Origin: Gammaproteobacteria bacterium
Lineage (GTDB): Bacteria; Pseudomonadota; Gammaproteobacteria; Steroidobacterales; Rariloculaceae
DNA length: 64,000 bases
NCBI GenBank assembly: GCA_022819855.1
Contig: JAJEGN010000016.1
Coordinates: forward strand, 46,941 to 110,940
Reading direction: 5' to 3'
Shown here: positions 21,846-30,835 of the stretch, piece after piece
How the letters are laid out: every line of letters begins with the position of its first letter
How positions within the stretch are numbered: position 1 is the first letter of the stretch
Notes under the pieces: generated by a model
What the model saw: only the letters and a program-made list of their open reading frames with translations
Databases searched by the model: none
Told to the model about the DNA's origin: nothing
Made by a program: the position numbers and the translations under genes

Positions 21846-23108
21846 TCAGTCTATCACAAACCCGGTGTTCAGCCGCCGGGCGACGGGCGCGTTGCGCAGC
21901 GTCGCGTAGCGCGGCAGTCCGTCCTCGTACGGTGGGTAGTCTTCGCCCCGAATCAGCGGTGCGAGATAGCGCCGGCAGCGGCCCGTGATCGAGAATCCAT
22001 CGGCGCTGATGTAGTGTCGCGGCAGCTTCTTTTCGCGGTTGGCGACGCGGCCGAGCGCGACCTTGCCGATGGTCCAGCGGTACGGGTCGTCGGACTCGCG
22101 CACGATCGTCGGCATGACCGCGTTCTCGCCTTCGAGCGCGAACTCGACGGCCTTGCGGCCGACCGCATAGGCCTGCTCGACATCGACGCCCGCGGCGATG
22201 TGTCGCGCGGAGCGCTGCAGGTAGTCGGCGATCGCGTAGTGGTACTTGTAGCCGAGTTCGCTCCTGACGAGATTCGCGATCACGGACGCCACGCCCCCGA
22301 GCTGCGCATGGCCAAAGGCGTCGCGTGTGCCGGTGTCGGCCAGGAAGGTCCCGTCGGCCAGGCGCGCGCCTTCGGACACGGCGATGACGCAGTACTCGTT
22401 GCGCGCCACGCAGTCGCCGACCCTGGCGAGGAAGGCGTCGCGGTCGAACGGAATCTCGGGAAAGAGAATGATGTGCGGGGCCTGTGACGGCCCGGATCCC
22501 GCCAGCCCCGCCGCGGCCGCGATCCAGCCCGCGTGCCGGCCCATGACCTCGAGAATGAAGACCTTGGTCGATGTTTTCGCCATCGATTCGACATCGAGAG
22601 CGGCTTCCATCGTCGAGACGGCGATGTACTTGGCCACCGAGCCGAAGCCCGGGCAGTTGTCGGTCGCGGGCAGGTCGTTGTCGACGGTCTTCGGGATCCC
22701 GATGCAGGTCACGGGATAACCTAGGCGGCGGCCGATCGACGACACCTTGTGTGCGGTGTCCATCGAGTCGCCGCCGCCGTTGTAGAAGAAATAGCCGATA
22801 TCGTGGGCCCGGAACACGTCGATGAGACGTTCGTATTCGGCCGTGCTTTCCTCGATCTTCTTCAGCTTGTAGCGCGCCGAGCCGAACGCGCCGCCGGGGG
22901 TGTGCCTGAGCGCCGCGACGGCGCTCGCCGGTTCCAGGCTCGTGTCGATAAGGTCTTCCGTCAGCGCGCCGATGATGCCGTTGCGCCCGGCGAGGACCTT
23001 GCCGATCCTGTCGCCGTGTTTTCGTGCGGTCTCGATGACGCCGCAGGCGGTCGCGTTGATGACCGAGGTTACGCCCCCCGACTGGGCGTAGAAGGCATTC
23101 CGTTTCAC
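21846..23108 (-). CDS. pfp: 6-phosphofructokinase, probably pyrophosphate-dependent
   Basis: NGGGDSMDTA (D at the position typical of PPi enzymes) and GIPKTVDNDL (K instead of G). Confidence 0.9.
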   Translation of the reverse strand: MKRNAFYAQSGGVTSVINATACGVIETARKHGDRIGKVLAGRNGIIGALTEDLIDTSLEPASAVAALRHTPGGAFGSARYKLKKIEESTAEYERLIDVFRAHDIGYFFYNGGGDSMDTAHKVSSIGRRLGYPVTCIGIPKTVDNDLPATDNCPGFGSVAKYIAVSTMEAALDVESMAKTSTKVFILEVMGRHAGWIAAAAGLAGSGPSQAPHIILFPEIPFDRDAFLARVGDCVARNEYCVIAVSEGARLADGTFLADTGTRDAFGHAQLGGVASVIANLVRSELGYKYHYAIADYLQRSARHIAAGVDVEQAYAVGRKAVEFALEGENAVMPTIVRESDDPYRWTIGKVALGRVANREKKLPRHYISADGFSITGRCRRYLAPLIRGEDYPPYEDGLPRYATLRNAPVARRLNTGFVID

Positions 23109-23244
23109 CGTTTCTCCCGAACAGCCCGGCCTGCCGCCGGTCGTGGTGGCGCAGGATAGCAGGGGACGGATGACAAGCGAACGCGGCAGATGCGCATCGC
23201 CCGGATCGATCGCGGCTACCGGGCGATAAAGCCGATTTTCAGGA

Positions 23245-23577
23245 CTAGCTGCGGGACCAGGTCTCCGCGAGCATGTATAGGGAACTCAGGATCACGATAA
23301 TCGACCCGCCCTGGATCCACAGATAACGGTAGAGCTCGCTTTTCAACTCGGCCAGGCGCTGGTCCATGTATGCGCGCTGTTCGCGAAACTCCGATCGAAA
23401 CTCCGCGCGCAGTCCCGTGCGCAGGTCCTCGATCGCGGTCTCGAATCGGCTTTCGGTGAGCAGCCCGCTCGTGGCCCTGGCGACGGTGGTCACGATCGCC
23501 TCGGCATGAGCAGGTGCCACTCCGGCAGCCTGCAGATCCCTGGCTGCGGCCAGCGTGTCGAAATCCCTCGATGGCAT
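23245..23577 (-). CDS. Small coiled-coil, single-TM protein (DUF1640/CCDC90-like)
   Basis: RDLQAAGVAPAHAEAIVTTVARATSG..., coiled coil, C-terminal TM helix IIVILSSLYMLAETW. Confidence 0.65.
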   Translation of the reverse strand: MPSRDFDTLAAARDLQAAGVAPAHAEAIVTTVARATSGLLTESRFETAIEDLRTGLRAEFRSEFREQRAYMDQRLAELKSELYRYLWIQGGSIIVILSSLYMLAETWSRS

Positions 23578-23903
23578 CGATCATCGTTCTCATAAGCGGA
23601 CGACGGCCATTCTCTCTTGTCAAAGGCCGTGGCGTAAGCGGAATTTCTCGCTGAATCGGACATTGTCGACCCTGATGATCGCTACGCGGGAGTGTAGCAG
23701 ACCGAAACCGGATTGCTGCGCCCGGGCCAGCCCGAAGAAGGCGTGGTTCGGCGGCAAAATCGGGACCGGCCCGAATCGTCGTTTGGCTTCATATCGGCGC
23801 CGCCTGGCACACTTGCTGCGCACCTGCCTTCCCGATTGACGCCGCAGCCCGCCGCCGCTAGCTTTACCGCCTCGCAAGGCCACAGCGCCAACGGGTTGAT
23901 CAG

Positions 23904-24551
23904 ATGCGCATTGTCATGCTCGGCGCCCCGGGTTCCGGAAAGGGCACGCAGGCGAAGTTGCTCGAGGCCGATCGCGATGTGCCGCAGATATCGACCGGCG
24001 ACCTGTTGCGCAGCGCGGTTGCCGAAGGCACCGAACTCGGGCTCATCGCCAGGGCCGTCATGGAGGCCGGGGAACTCGTTTCCGACGCGATCGTCTCGGC
24101 GATGATCAAGGAGCGCTTCGGCGCAGCCGACGCGGCTGGCGGTTTCATTCTCGACGGCTATCCGCGCACGCTGGCGCAGGCGGAGGATCTCAACGGCGTG
24201 CTCGGCGAACTCGGGCTCGAACTCGATGCGGTGATCCTCATGGACGTGAGCACGGGCGTGCTCATGAAACGGCTGACGGGCCGACGCACCTGCTCGAAGA
24301 CCGGCAAGCTCCTGAACATCTACTTCTCGCCGCCCGAGGAACTGGCCGCCTGCCGCGACGCAGGCGGCGAGCTGCTCCGGCGCGACGACGACAACGAGGA
24401 AGCGATCGCCAACCGGCTCGCGGTATATGAACGCCAGACGGCGCCGCTGATCGACTACTATCGCGGCCGCGGTCTGCTCAGGACCGTCGCAGCCGAGGGC
24501 GCCGTCGACGAGATTCAGGCGCGGTTGCGCGAGACGCTCGGTTTCGCATAG
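23904..24551 (+). CDS. adk: Adenylate kinase
   Basis: MRIVMLGAPGSGKGTQAKLLE, FILDGYPRTLAQAE, LTGRRTCSKTGK LID domain. Confidence 0.96.
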   Translation: MRIVMLGAPGSGKGTQAKLLEADRDVPQISTGDLLRSAVAEGTELGLIARAVMEAGELVSDAIVSAMIKERFGAADAAGGFILDGYPRTLAQAEDLNGVLGELGLELDAVILMDVSTGVLMKRLTGRRTCSKTGKLLNIYFSPPEELAACRDAGGELLRRDDDNEEAIANRLAVYERQTAPLIDYYRGRGLLRTVAAEGAVDEIQARLRETLGFA

Positions 24552-24646
24552 CGGCAGCGGCGCCGCGCGTCGAAGCGCCCGCCGTTCATTGGCGACTCGG
24601 CTCCGGCCGGGGCTCGCATGGGGGCGCTTGACCCCGCAGGCCCCGT

Positions 24647-25816
24647 TCAGTCCTCGTCCGCCTCGTGTCTCAGCACGGCGGCGCGCCAACCGTCGGCAAG
24701 AATCGCAGGTTCGATGCCCGCTGCCAGAGCGCTGAGCTCGCGCCGCGTGGCGAGCACTTCGGAGTGAATGCCGAGTTGCTCCGCGCGTTCCCTGACGAGT
24801 GCCTGCAGCGCCCTGAGGTCGTTCTTGTCGGGTCTGGCGCCGGGAAGCGCCTGGTCGGCTTCGCGGCGCAGCTTCGTGGATCGCGATGCCTCGAGCGCGG
24901 CGAGCATCGCGCTGCCCGATCGGGCCGCAAGTCGCGCAGGCAGTTCGGGCACGGCACGCAGTTGCGCCGGCGTTTGCGGCATGGCCCTGGCGATGCGGAT
25001 CACGAGTTCGTCGCTGAGGATCCAGCGCCGCGGACGATCGGCTTCCCTTGCCCGCTGTTCGCGCCAGCGGACGAGCGCCAGCGCCGCGGCACGCGTCTCC
25101 GCGGTCAGGGCTGCGGTGCCGCGCATGCGCTCGAGCAGGGTCCCGGCATCGGCGGTGGGCGGCGTTGCAAGCAGGCGCCGGCTGTCCTCCTCGAACCAGT
25201 CGAGACGGTCGAGGTCCGCGAGCCGTGCGCGCAGCCGCTCCCAGGCGGGCAACAGGTAACGGACATCGGCAAGCGCATAGTTCAATGCGGTATCCGCCAG
25301 TGGACGACGTCGCCAGTCCGTGCGCGTGTGGCTCTTGTCGAGTTGGATGGCGAGCGTTTCGGCGACGAGACCCCGCAGGCCGAGCTGCGGCGGATGACCG
25401 ACGAGCGCGGCGGCGATCTGCGTGTCGAGCAGCCGCGAGGGCTGGCGGCCGAACCGGCGCCAGAGCACCTCGAGATCCTGCCGGGCGCTGTGCAGCACCC
25501 AGCTACGTCCGGGCGCGAACAGCACCTCAAGCAGCGGATCGAGGTCGAGATCCGCCAGGCAGTCGACGCAGGCCGTGACCTTGTCGGTTGCGAGCTGGAC
25601 GAGGCAGAGCGTGGGGAAATAGGTACTCTCGCGGACGAATTCCGTATCGACGGCGACGATCGGAGCCTCCTCAACACGCTCGACGAGTTCGCCGAGCGTG
25701 CTCGTGTCATCTACCAGCAAGTGCTGCCTCCGCGCGTTACCGATGCCTGCAACATCGGATATTATGCCGAGGTGATCCCCGGAGCCCTGTTCACGTGTGG
25801 CGTCTAGCGTCCGCAT
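24647..25816 (-). CDS. rnd: Ribonuclease D (true start probably internal)
   Basis: VAVDTEFVRESTYFPTLCLVQLA, LHSARQDLEVL, ALADVRYLLPAWERL; HRDC-like C-terminus. Confidence 0.92.
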   Translation of the reverse strand: MRTLDATREQGSGDHLGIISDVAGIGNARRQHLLVDDTSTLGELVERVEEAPIVAVDTEFVRESTYFPTLCLVQLATDKVTACVDCLADLDLDPLLEVLFAPGRSWVLHSARQDLEVLWRRFGRQPSRLLDTQIAAALVGHPPQLGLRGLVAETLAIQLDKSHTRTDWRRRPLADTALNYALADVRYLLPAWERLRARLADLDRLDWFEEDSRRLLATPPTADAGTLLERMRGTAALTAETRAAALALVRWREQRAREADRPRRWILSDELVIRIARAMPQTPAQLRAVPELPARLAARSGSAMLAALEASRSTKLRREADQALPGARPDKNDLRALQALVRERAEQLGIHSEVLATRRELSALAAGIEPAILADGWRAAVLRHEADED

Positions 25817-26322
25817 TCGTCGAGATTGCGCTGCACCGCCGCGGTCCGGAGACGCTGCCGGCGTCGCCGCTCCTGTTCAGGATCGTGCTCGCCGCATACC
25901 TGCTCGTGGGCGCCGCGCTGCTGTCGAGCGGCGGCGCCCTCGACACCACGCGGGCGCTGCTGTTCGTGTTCAACTGCGCGCTCTATCTCGGCTACGTCTG
26001 GCTGATACTGGAGGTCGTCAAGTTTCGCAGCCGCTTTCTGCAGACCGCGACGGCGCTTCTCGGCGTTGACACCTTCTTCAACCTGGTCGGCATACCGATC
26101 GCGGCGTGGACTGCCGCGGCGCAGGCCGCGGAAAGCCTCGCGACCTTCCCGGCCCTGCTCACCGTGGCGCTCTTTCTGTGGTCGATCGATGTGGCCGCTT
26201 TCGTGCTGGCGCGCGCGCTCGATCGGCCGTACATGACGGGTCTCCTGATCGTGATACCGTACGTCATGGTCTCGATTTTCGTCCAAAGCGCGTTCTCGTC
26301 GGCCACGGCCGCGGCCGGCTGA
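25795..26322 (+). CDS. Predicted integral membrane protein of unknown function
   Basis: About 175 aa from GTG 25795, four hydrophobic segments; stop overlaps the mpl start. Confidence 0.65.
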   Translation: MWRLASAFVEIALHRRGPETLPASPLLFRIVLAAYLLVGAALLSSGGALDTTRALLFVFNCALYLGYVWLILEVVKFRSRFLQTATALLGVDTFFNLVGIPIAAWTAAAQAAESLATFPALLTVALFLWSIDVAAFVLARALDRPYMTGLLIVIPYVMVSIFVQSAFSSATAAAG

Positions 26323-27710
26323 TGCGGATCCACATACTCGGTATCTGCGGCACCTTCATGGGCGGCGTGGCGGCGCTCGCGAAGGCGGCAGGCCATCAGG
26401 TCTCCGGTTCCGACGAGAACGTCTACCCGCCGATGAGCACGCAGCTCAGAAAGCTCGGCATCCGCCTGCACGAGGGCTACGACGAGGCGCAGCTCACGAG
26501 CGATCTGGACTGCGTGCTCGTCGGCAACGTCATGAGCCGGGGCAATCCCGTGGTCGAGGCATTGCTCGAGTCGGGCCTGCCCTACTACTCGGGGCCGGAG
26601 TGGCTCGCCCAGAACGTCCTCAAGGACAAGTGGGTCTTCGCCGTGGCCGGCACGCACGGCAAGACCACGACGACGAGCATGCTGGCCTGGATACTCGACT
26701 ACGCCGGCCTCGATCCGGGCTTCCTGGTCGGCGGCGTGCCGAGGAACTTTTCGATGTCGGCGCACCTCGGCCGATCGAAATACTTCGTTGTCGAAGCGGA
26801 CGAATACGATACGGCGTTCTTCGACAAGCGCGCCAAGTTCGTGCACTACCGGCCGCGTACGCTCGCGATCACGAACATAGAGTTCGATCACGCGGACATC
26901 TATCCCGACCTCGACGCGATTCTCAGCCAGTTCCAGCTCCTGCTGAGAACGATACCCGGCCGTGGACTGATCGCCGTCAACGGCCAGGACCCCAACATCG
27001 CCGAGTTGCTCTCGGTGGGCGCCTGGACGCCCGTGGAGACCTTCAGCGCCCGCGATCCCGAGGCCACCTGGTCGGCGAACTACGATCTCGTCGGCGCGAA
27101 GTCGCGGTTCAGCGTGTATCGGCGCGGGGAGAAGGTCGGGCAGACGGGCTGGGCGCTGATCGGCCCGCACAACCTCGAGAATGCGCTCGCCGCGATCAGT
27201 GCGGCCGTGCATGCGGGCGTGAGCGTGGACCTGGCGCTCGAGGCGCTGTCGCAGTTCCAGGGGGTAAAACGCAGGCTCGAGAAGCGCGGCGTCTACCAGG
27301 CGGTTTCCGTATACGAGGACTTCGCCCATCACCCGACGGCGATCGCCACAACCCTGTCGGCGCTCCGGTCCCAGAACGCAAACCGCCGGATCGTAGCCGT
27401 CTTCGAGCCGCGTTCGAACTCGATGCGCATGGGCGTGCACGAGGCCGCGCTCAGAAACGCTTTCGACGATGCCGACCGCGTGTTCATGCTCGCGCCGGAG
27501 CAACTGGAGTGGGATCCGGAGTCGGCGTTCGCGACGCTCGGCGACAAGCTGGCCGTGGAACGGGACGTCGAGGCGCTGCTCGAGCGCCTGACCGGAAATC
27601 TCACCCGGGGCGACCAGGTCGTGCTGATGTCCAACGGCAGCTTCCAGGGATTGCCGCGCCTGCTGCAACAGGCGCTCAAAAGCGGCAACGTGCGCGTCGC
27701 GGCGGACTGA
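26322..27710 (+). CDS. mpl: UDP-N-acetylmuramate:L-alanyl-gamma-D-glutamyl-meso-diaminopimelate ligase
   Basis: MRIHILGICGTFMGGVAALAKAAGHQVSGSDENVYPPMS; VAGTHGKTTTTSMLAW; EDFAHHPTAI. Confidence 0.96.
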   Translation: MRIHILGICGTFMGGVAALAKAAGHQVSGSDENVYPPMSTQLRKLGIRLHEGYDEAQLTSDLDCVLVGNVMSRGNPVVEALLESGLPYYSGPEWLAQNVLKDKWVFAVAGTHGKTTTTSMLAWILDYAGLDPGFLVGGVPRNFSMSAHLGRSKYFVVEADEYDTAFFDKRAKFVHYRPRTLAITNIEFDHADIYPDLDAILSQFQLLLRTIPGRGLIAVNGQDPNIAELLSVGAWTPVETFSARDPEATWSANYDLVGAKSRFSVYRRGEKVGQTGWALIGPHNLENALAAISAAVHAGVSVDLALEALSQFQGVKRRLEKRGVYQAVSVYEDFAHHPTAIATTLSALRSQNANRRIVAVFEPRSNSMRMGVHEAALRNAFDDADRVFMLAPEQLEWDPESAFATLGDKLAVERDVEALLERLTGNLTRGDQVVLMSNGSFQGLPRLLQQALKSGNVRVAAD

Positions 27711-27795
27711 CGGCGGGCGGCGTGGCGACGGGACCCGAACGCAACCGACCGGCGCCGGGCATGGACCTCGAGGATCTCTGACCGGGCCAGGCAGC

Positions 27796-28119
27796 GTGAC
27801 GACCGAACTCGAAAGCCGCTTCTACATCGGTCAGATCGTCGAGCATCGGCTCTTCGGTTACCGCGGTGTCGTCTACGACGTCGATCCAAGGTTCATGCTG
27901 AGCGAGGAGTGGTATGAGCACGTCGCGCTGAGCCGTCCACCGAAGGACCGGCCCTGGTATCATCTGCTCGTCGACGGCGCCGAGCACACCACCTACGTTG
28001 CCGAGCGCAACCTCAGGGCCAGCGGGAGCGACTCCTCGCCGATACGCCATCCGCTGCTCGGCGACTACTTCGACCGGTTCGAGTGCGACCGCTACCTGAC
28101 TCAGGAGAGGCGAAATTAG
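27796..28119 (+). CDS. hspQ: Heat shock protein HspQ
   Basis: FYIGQIVEHRLFGYRGVVYDVDPRF...PWYHLLVDGAEHTTYVAERNL. Confidence 0.93.
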   Translation: MTTELESRFYIGQIVEHRLFGYRGVVYDVDPRFMLSEEWYEHVALSRPPKDRPWYHLLVDGAEHTTYVAERNLRASGSDSSPIRHPLLGDYFDRFECDRYLTQERRN

Positions 28120-28195
28120 CGGCCGGAAGGTTCGGCAGACCCGGCCCCGGTCGCGATCCGACACTGAAACGGTCGCGGATCGCGCACCGGGCACG

Positions 28196-28250
28196 CATCA
28201 TAATCCCGGAAAATCCGCAATTGAATAGCGGATTTTCAAGGATTATGATG
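28196..28250. repeat. Large imperfect palindrome abutting the start of the AAA+ ATPase gene
   Basis: CATCATAATCC (28196-28206) / GGATTATGATG (28240-28250) and AAAATCCGC (28210-28218) / GCGGATTTT (28228-28236), 9-nt loop. Confidence 0.85.
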
Positions 28251-29404
28251 TGCAAGTGATCGAGCGGCCAACAGCTATCGCGCGAATCGACGCCGCGCTC
28301 GGGGTTCATCCAGCCGTTGCCCTGGTGGGTCCCCGGCAATGCGGCAAGACGACCCTGTCGCGCATGTTCGCGGCAAATCGGGCGAAGGTTACTTTCTTCG
28401 ACCTGGAACGGGAGGTTGACCGGCGCCGGCTCGAATCTCCGGAACAAACACTGTCAGCCTTGCGCGGGCTGGTGGTCATCGACGAGATACAGAGAGACCC
28501 GCGGCTGTTCGAGGTGCTACGCGTACTACTGGACCGACCCGTATCCGACGCGAAGTACCTGTTGCTCGGCAGCGCTTCGCCCGACCTTCTCAAGAACACC
28601 TCGGAAACGCTGGCCGGACGGGTGGGCGTCGTTGATCTGGCCGGCTTCGACCTGAGCGAAGCGCATGGCGCGGACTGGCGCAAGCTATGGGAGCGCGGTA
28701 GCTTTCCGCGCAGTTTCCTTGCGAAGGATCCCGCCGCCTCGGCCCTTTGGCGAGAGAATTTCATTCGAACCTTTCTGGAGCGGGACGTTCCGCAGTTGGG
28801 CATCGGCATACCCGCGGAGTCGCTGCGGCGGTTCTGGACCATGGTCGCCCATTACCACGGACAGGTCTGGAATGCTGCGGAATTCGCCCGTGCCCTCGGC
28901 GCGGCGGAGGGCACCGCACGCAGGTATCTGGACATCCTGCAGGGCGCCTACATGGTGCGGGCGCTCACGCCCTGGCAAGAGAACATCCGCAAAAGGCAGG
29001 TCAAGTCACCCAAAATCTACGTGCGCGACAGCGGTCTGCTGCATGCGCTGCTGGAGCTGGACAGCTTTCACGCCATCGCGGGGCACCCCAAGTTGGGCGC
29101 TTCCTTCGAGGGCTTCGTGATCGAACAGCTTCTCGGACAACTCGATACCCGGTCCGGCAGCTTCTGGGCCACCCACGGGGGCGCCGAACTCGACCTGCTG
29201 GTGCACCGCTCCGGGAGACGATACGGCTTCGAATGCAAATACAGCGACGCACCGCGAACCACGCGCGCCATGCACATCGCCGTGGAGACTCTGGGTCTCG
29301 AACACTTGTGGGTGGTGTACCCCGGCTCGGAGTCCTACCGTCTGACCGAGCGCATATCGGTCGTTCCCGCCGGTCGACTGCCGGAACACGTGCTGAGTCG
29401 GTGA
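28250..29404 (+). CDS. ATP-binding protein, AAA+ / DUF4143 family
   Basis: GPRQCGKTTLSRMF Walker A, LVVIDEIQRDPRLFEVLRVLLDR, KIYVRDSGLLHALLEL, GFVIEQLL, GAELDLLVHRSGRRYGFECK. Confidence 0.9.
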   Translation: MQVIERPTAIARIDAALGVHPAVALVGPRQCGKTTLSRMFAANRAKVTFFDLEREVDRRRLESPEQTLSALRGLVVIDEIQRDPRLFEVLRVLLDRPVSDAKYLLLGSASPDLLKNTSETLAGRVGVVDLAGFDLSEAHGADWRKLWERGSFPRSFLAKDPAASALWRENFIRTFLERDVPQLGIGIPAESLRRFWTMVAHYHGQVWNAAEFARALGAAEGTARRYLDILQGAYMVRALTPWQENIRKRQVKSPKIYVRDSGLLHALLELDSFHAIAGHPKLGASFEGFVIEQLLGQLDTRSGSFWATHGGAELDLLVHRSGRRYGFECKYSDAPRTTRAMHIAVETLGLEHLWVVYPGSESYRLTERISVVPAGRLPEHVLSR

Positions 29405-29511
29405 CGATGTCGCCCGCCCTGGGATAGCCGAGTGCGGCGACGTGCCCCTTGTTGTTTCGCGGCCGATGTCTGGGTAGCCTGTCGCCGGGCGCTGGAGGCG
29501 ATCGACAGACG

Positions 29512-29676
29512 ATGAAGACTTACATGTGCTTGATTTGCGGTTACATCTACAGTGAAGCTGCGGGTATTCCCGACGAAGGCATTGCCCCGGGCACCAAGTG
29601 GGACGACATTCCGTTGTCGTGGCGCTGTCCGGACTGTGGATCAGGCAAGGAAGACTTCGAGATGATCGAGGTCTGA
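29512..29676 (+). CDS. Rubredoxin
   Basis: 54 aa [54 protein letters not shown] with two CxxC motifs. Confidence 0.95.
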   Translation: MKTYMCLICGYIYSEAAGIPDEGIAPGTKWDDIPLSWRCPDCGSGKEDFEMIEV

Positions 29677-29806
29677 GTCTGCAGCGTCCGGGTCGTCGCC
29701 CGACCGGTTGGCCGTTGGCGTTCGGGCCAGGGAGGCTTGGGGACGACCAACGAGGTGGCTACCCGGCGAGCGCGGCTCAGGAATCATCGCCGAGGCGGCC
29801 TCCGGG

Positions 29807-30583
29807 TCAGCTTCCGACCCACTCGACGGCAGTGTCGATCCCGCCATCCGGATCGAGCCTGAACCAGCGCATGCCGGGCGGCCGATCGTCGAGCGCAAAG
29901 AACGCCCTGTTTGGCCGAAACTGCATGCAGGTCGACGGCGTGCTCAGCAGGCGGATCTGGCCGCGCAGGCGGTCGGAAGCCTGATGCACGTGACCCCAGA
30001 CCACGCAGCGCACATTGGCGTGTGCGTCAACGACTTCGAAGAACTCGTCGCCGTCCTCGACGCGGCCGCCGTCGAGCCATGCACTTCCCATCGGGATCGG
30101 GTGATGGTGCATGCAGATCATGACGTGCCGGCCGGCCTCCTTACGTAACGTGGCGTCAAGTGAAAGCAAACGGCGTTCACCAAACCGGCCTCCTTCCTTG
30201 CCCGCTATGGTCGTATCGAGCAAAACGAACGACCAGCCGCCGATCCTGACGTCGCCACCTACAGTGAACGGTTCGGCGTCGAGCACTTCCACCGTCACCT
30301 CCGGATCGTCGTGATTGCCGGGAACGCAAAGCACAGGCACATCGAAACCCCCGAGCATCGATCTGAATTGCTCGTAAGCCGCACGACCGTCGTCATGGAC
30401 GATATCCCCGGTCGCGACTATCGCGTCGGGCGGCCAGTGCGGACCTCCCTGTGCGTGGTCCAGCACAGCGGCCAACGTGCGTGCGGTATCGATCCCGCGC
30501 AGCCGCGCTTCGGGATTGGCACTGAGGTGCGTGTCGGTGATTTGCAGCACCGTCAGCGGCCGGGATTGTCGACTATTCGCCAT
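29807..30583 (-). CDS. cpdA: 3',5'-cyclic-AMP phosphodiesterase (calcineurin-like)
   Basis: LQITDTHLSANPEARLRGIDTARTLAAVL, ATGDIVHDD, VPGNHDD, HHHPIPMGSAWLDG, WGHVHQ. Confidence 0.9.
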   Translation of the reverse strand: MANSRQSRPLTVLQITDTHLSANPEARLRGIDTARTLAAVLDHAQGGPHWPPDAIVATGDIVHDDGRAAYEQFRSMLGGFDVPVLCVPGNHDDPEVTVEVLDAEPFTVGGDVRIGGWSFVLLDTTIAGKEGGRFGERRLLSLDATLRKEAGRHVMICMHHHPIPMGSAWLDGGRVEDGDEFFEVVDAHANVRCVVWGHVHQASDRLRGQIRLLSTPSTCMQFRPNRAFFALDDRPPGMRWFRLDPDGGIDTAVEWVGS

Positions 30584-30822
30584 CGGACCTGCGGCGGTTC
30601 GAGTGTTCGTCGCGATGATACGCGACGCTCGCGTGCCAGCCTTCGACCGGAAGACGTGCGGTCAGTCTTTTCCAGACACCGGTAGCTTCCCCGTAGTGAA
30701 ACGCCGCTGGTCGTACGAGGGCAGCCCTCTTCCAGACGCTGACGCTTCCCCTCTCAGTTTCACATCGCGCGAACACTCAGTTTCGATCGCTGCTTGGGCC
30801 CAAGCCGCTCGTGAACACACCG

Positions 30823-30828
30823 TATAAT
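30823..30828 (+). promoter_or_regulatory. Putative -10 box of the HNH gene
   Basis: TATAAT followed by CG-rich discriminator, only 7 bp before the GTG start. Confidence 0.4.
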
Positions 30829-30835
30829 TCCGCGC

